From contig NZ_JAKRNU010000001.1 in the NCBI RefSeq assembly GCF_022346545.1, positions 496,001-560,000 of the forward strand: DNA of 64,000 nt, read 5' to 3'. Source of the stretch: Sporosarcina sp. ACRSM (lineage in GTDB: Bacteria > Bacillota > Bacilli > Bacillales_A > Planococcaceae). Of the stretch, positions 62,991 to 64,000 are shown piece by piece (position 1 is the first letter of the stretch; every line of letters begins with the position of its first letter). The notes below the pieces were generated by a model, which was not told where the DNA came from, did not search any database, and was given only the letters and a program-made list of their open reading frames with translations. The translations under genes and the position numbers were made by a program.

Positions 62991-63617
62991 TTAACCTATC
63001 ACTCCCATCAAGTAAACTACAGTGAAGATGAATACCCAAATTACGTCAATGAAGTGCCAGTAAAGCGAGAACGTATAATACTTGGTCGCATTATACAAGT
63101 TCAAGCCACGCTTCGCATTACGGAAGATGAGAAGCGTAATCCACACAAGACCCACTGCAACGTGGAAACCATGTGTTCCGACAAGCGTATAGAACGCAGA
63201 ACTGAACGCACTATTACTGTATGTGAAACCAAGCTGAACATAATGCGTAAATTCATACACTTCAAGTGCAAGGAAGCCAAGTCCTAGAAATGCAGTGATT
63301 GCAAGCCAAAGTTGCATCTTTTTGAAATTGTAGTTCTTCAAATGATACATCGCATAAACACTCGTCAGTGACGATGTCAGAAGAAGCATTGTCATGACGA
63401 AGACAAGCGGCAATTCATAAAGACTTTGTGTAGAAAATTCGAGTCCGCTTGGCCCTTTGTTTTTCAGCGCGAGATAGCCTCCGAATAATGTTGCAAAGAG
63501 AATGATCTCACCAGCAAGGAAGATCCAGAAACCGACAAATTTATTTTTCGCCTCGAGTGTAGCTTGCTCCGGATGATCCGGCCATGTTTCAGGGGTGAAT
63601 TTCTTATTCAAATCCAT
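62991..63617 (-). CDS. ctaE: Cytochrome c oxidase subunit III
   Basis: Core subunit III of the haem-copper oxidase. The 208-aa protein has five membrane helices and the family signature GTHGFHVAVGLVW with a terminal YWHFIDVIWVFIF. The ATG overlaps the ctaD stop codon (TGATG). The N-terminus TPETWPDHPEQATLEAKNKF is typical of Bacillus CtaE. Confidence 0.96.
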   Translation of the reverse strand: MDLNKKFTPETWPDHPEQATLEAKNKFVGFWIFLAGEIILFATLFGGYLALKNKGPSGLEFSTQSLYELPLVFVMTMLLLTSSLTSVYAMYHLKNYNFKKMQLWLAITAFLGLGFLALEVYEFTHYVQLGFTYSNSAFSSAFYTLVGTHGFHVAVGLVWITLLIFRNAKRGLNLYNATKYYTFSLYWHFIDVIWVFIFTVVYLMGVIG

Positions 63618-64000
63618 CAGTTAGACCCCCCTTTACTTTTCAAATCCCGAAGAACTTCTTCTTTCTTCACATAGTAACCAAGGTCATCTTTCACTGAGCG
63701 TAGACTCATTGCAATAAATGAAAGTAGAAGACCGAGGATAAGAACCGTTAGACCCCAAGTCGTTTCTGCACGGTACATCGCACCAAAACCAGCAATGAAC
63801 AAACCTAATGACATGAAGAATGGAATGATTGAACCGTTCGGCATATGGATATCCACAACAGGTTCTGATGGTGTAAATCCTGATTTATTCCCTTCCATTT
63901 TTTCAATCCACACAGTGTCAAGTCCACGTACAAGTGGTGTCTGTGTAAAGTTATAAAATGGTGGTGGTGATGGAACTGCCCACTCAAGTGTGCGGCCATC
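63617..64000 (-). CDS. ctaD: Cytochrome c oxidase subunit I, C-terminal part (cut by window edge)
   Basis: The last 127 codons of subunit I. The visible part holds LEWAVPSPPPFYNF, the end of the oxidase core typical of CtaD, and then two extra C-terminal membrane helices (about residues 45-90 of the fragment), as in the Bacillus caa3 type. The gene continues beyond position 64000 at its 5' side. Confidence 0.95.
   Translation of the reverse strand, partial: DGRTLEWAVPSPPPFYNFTQTPLVRGLDTVWIEKMEGNKSGFTPSEPVVDIHMPNGSIIPFFMSLGLFIAGFGAMYRAETTWGLTVLILGLLLSFIAMSLRSVKDDLGYYVKKEEVLRDLKSKGGSN

Overview
The window reads as a chromosomal segment of a spore-forming Bacillota bacterium, most likely family Planococcaceae (Sporosarcina-like). 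The grounds are sporulation genes (sigE, sigG, spoIIGA, spoVD, spoVE), bacillithiol synthesis (bshC), the Bacillus-type dcw/ylm and ylb gene order, and caa3-type oxidase genes. The family assignment is an inference from gene content and protein similarity; no 16S rRNA gene is present. No tRNA, rRNA, CRISPR array, complete transposon or prophage was seen.

Layout. (1) 1-24,500, almost all on the minus strand: the division/cell-wall (dcw) and ylm block. In transcription order it runs mraZ, rsmH, ftsL, pbpB, spoVD, mraY, murD, spoVE/ftsW, divIB, two DUF881 genes, sbp, ftsA, ftsZ, then spoIIGA, sigE, sigG, ylmC, ylmE, sepF, ylmG, ylmH, divIVA and ileS with an isoleucine T-box. murE, murG and murB, which sit in this block in Bacillus subtilis, are missing. 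(2) 25,000-31,900: bshC, a DUF3397 protein, panE, an acyl-CoA carboxylase beta subunit with a long leader under a CcpA-type promoter, an enoyl-CoA hydratase, and rpmF-yceD. (3) 31,900-44,450: the ylb block (ylbM, sepM/ylbL, ylbJ-like, coaD, rsmD, ylbG, ylbF, ylbC), interrupted by repeat clusters, a glycerophosphodiesterase gene, and a divergent pair made of a meso-DAP-type murE and an aspartokinase without ACT domains. (4) 44,500-61,000: an A+T-richer stretch with cydABCD, a set of flavin/NAD(P)H oxidoreductases with an ArsR regulator (two of the enzymes decayed), serC and a MocR regulator. In B. subtilis ctaG and the ylb genes lie close together, so this looks like inserted accessory DNA. (5) 61,000-64,000: ctaM-like DUF420, ctaG, ctaF, ctaE and the end of ctaD.

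How the genes work together. Region 1 builds the divisome, from lipid I synthesis and septal transpeptidation to FtsZ, its membrane anchors (FtsA, SepF) and DivIVA, and it overlaps the mother-cell and forespore sigma factors that control sporulation. The murE/aspartokinase pair in region 3 is the most interesting find. In Planococcaceae the vegetative wall carries L-lysine whereas spore cortex carries meso-diaminopimelate, so a DNPR-type MurE outside the dcw cluster, beside an aspartokinase lacking its feedback domain, is a good candidate for a dedicated cortex-precursor module. The other notable signal is non-coding: families of interspersed hairpin elements with conserved loops and compensating stem changes, and a separate array of GATC motifs spaced exactly 20 bp apart between spoIIGA and ftsZ.
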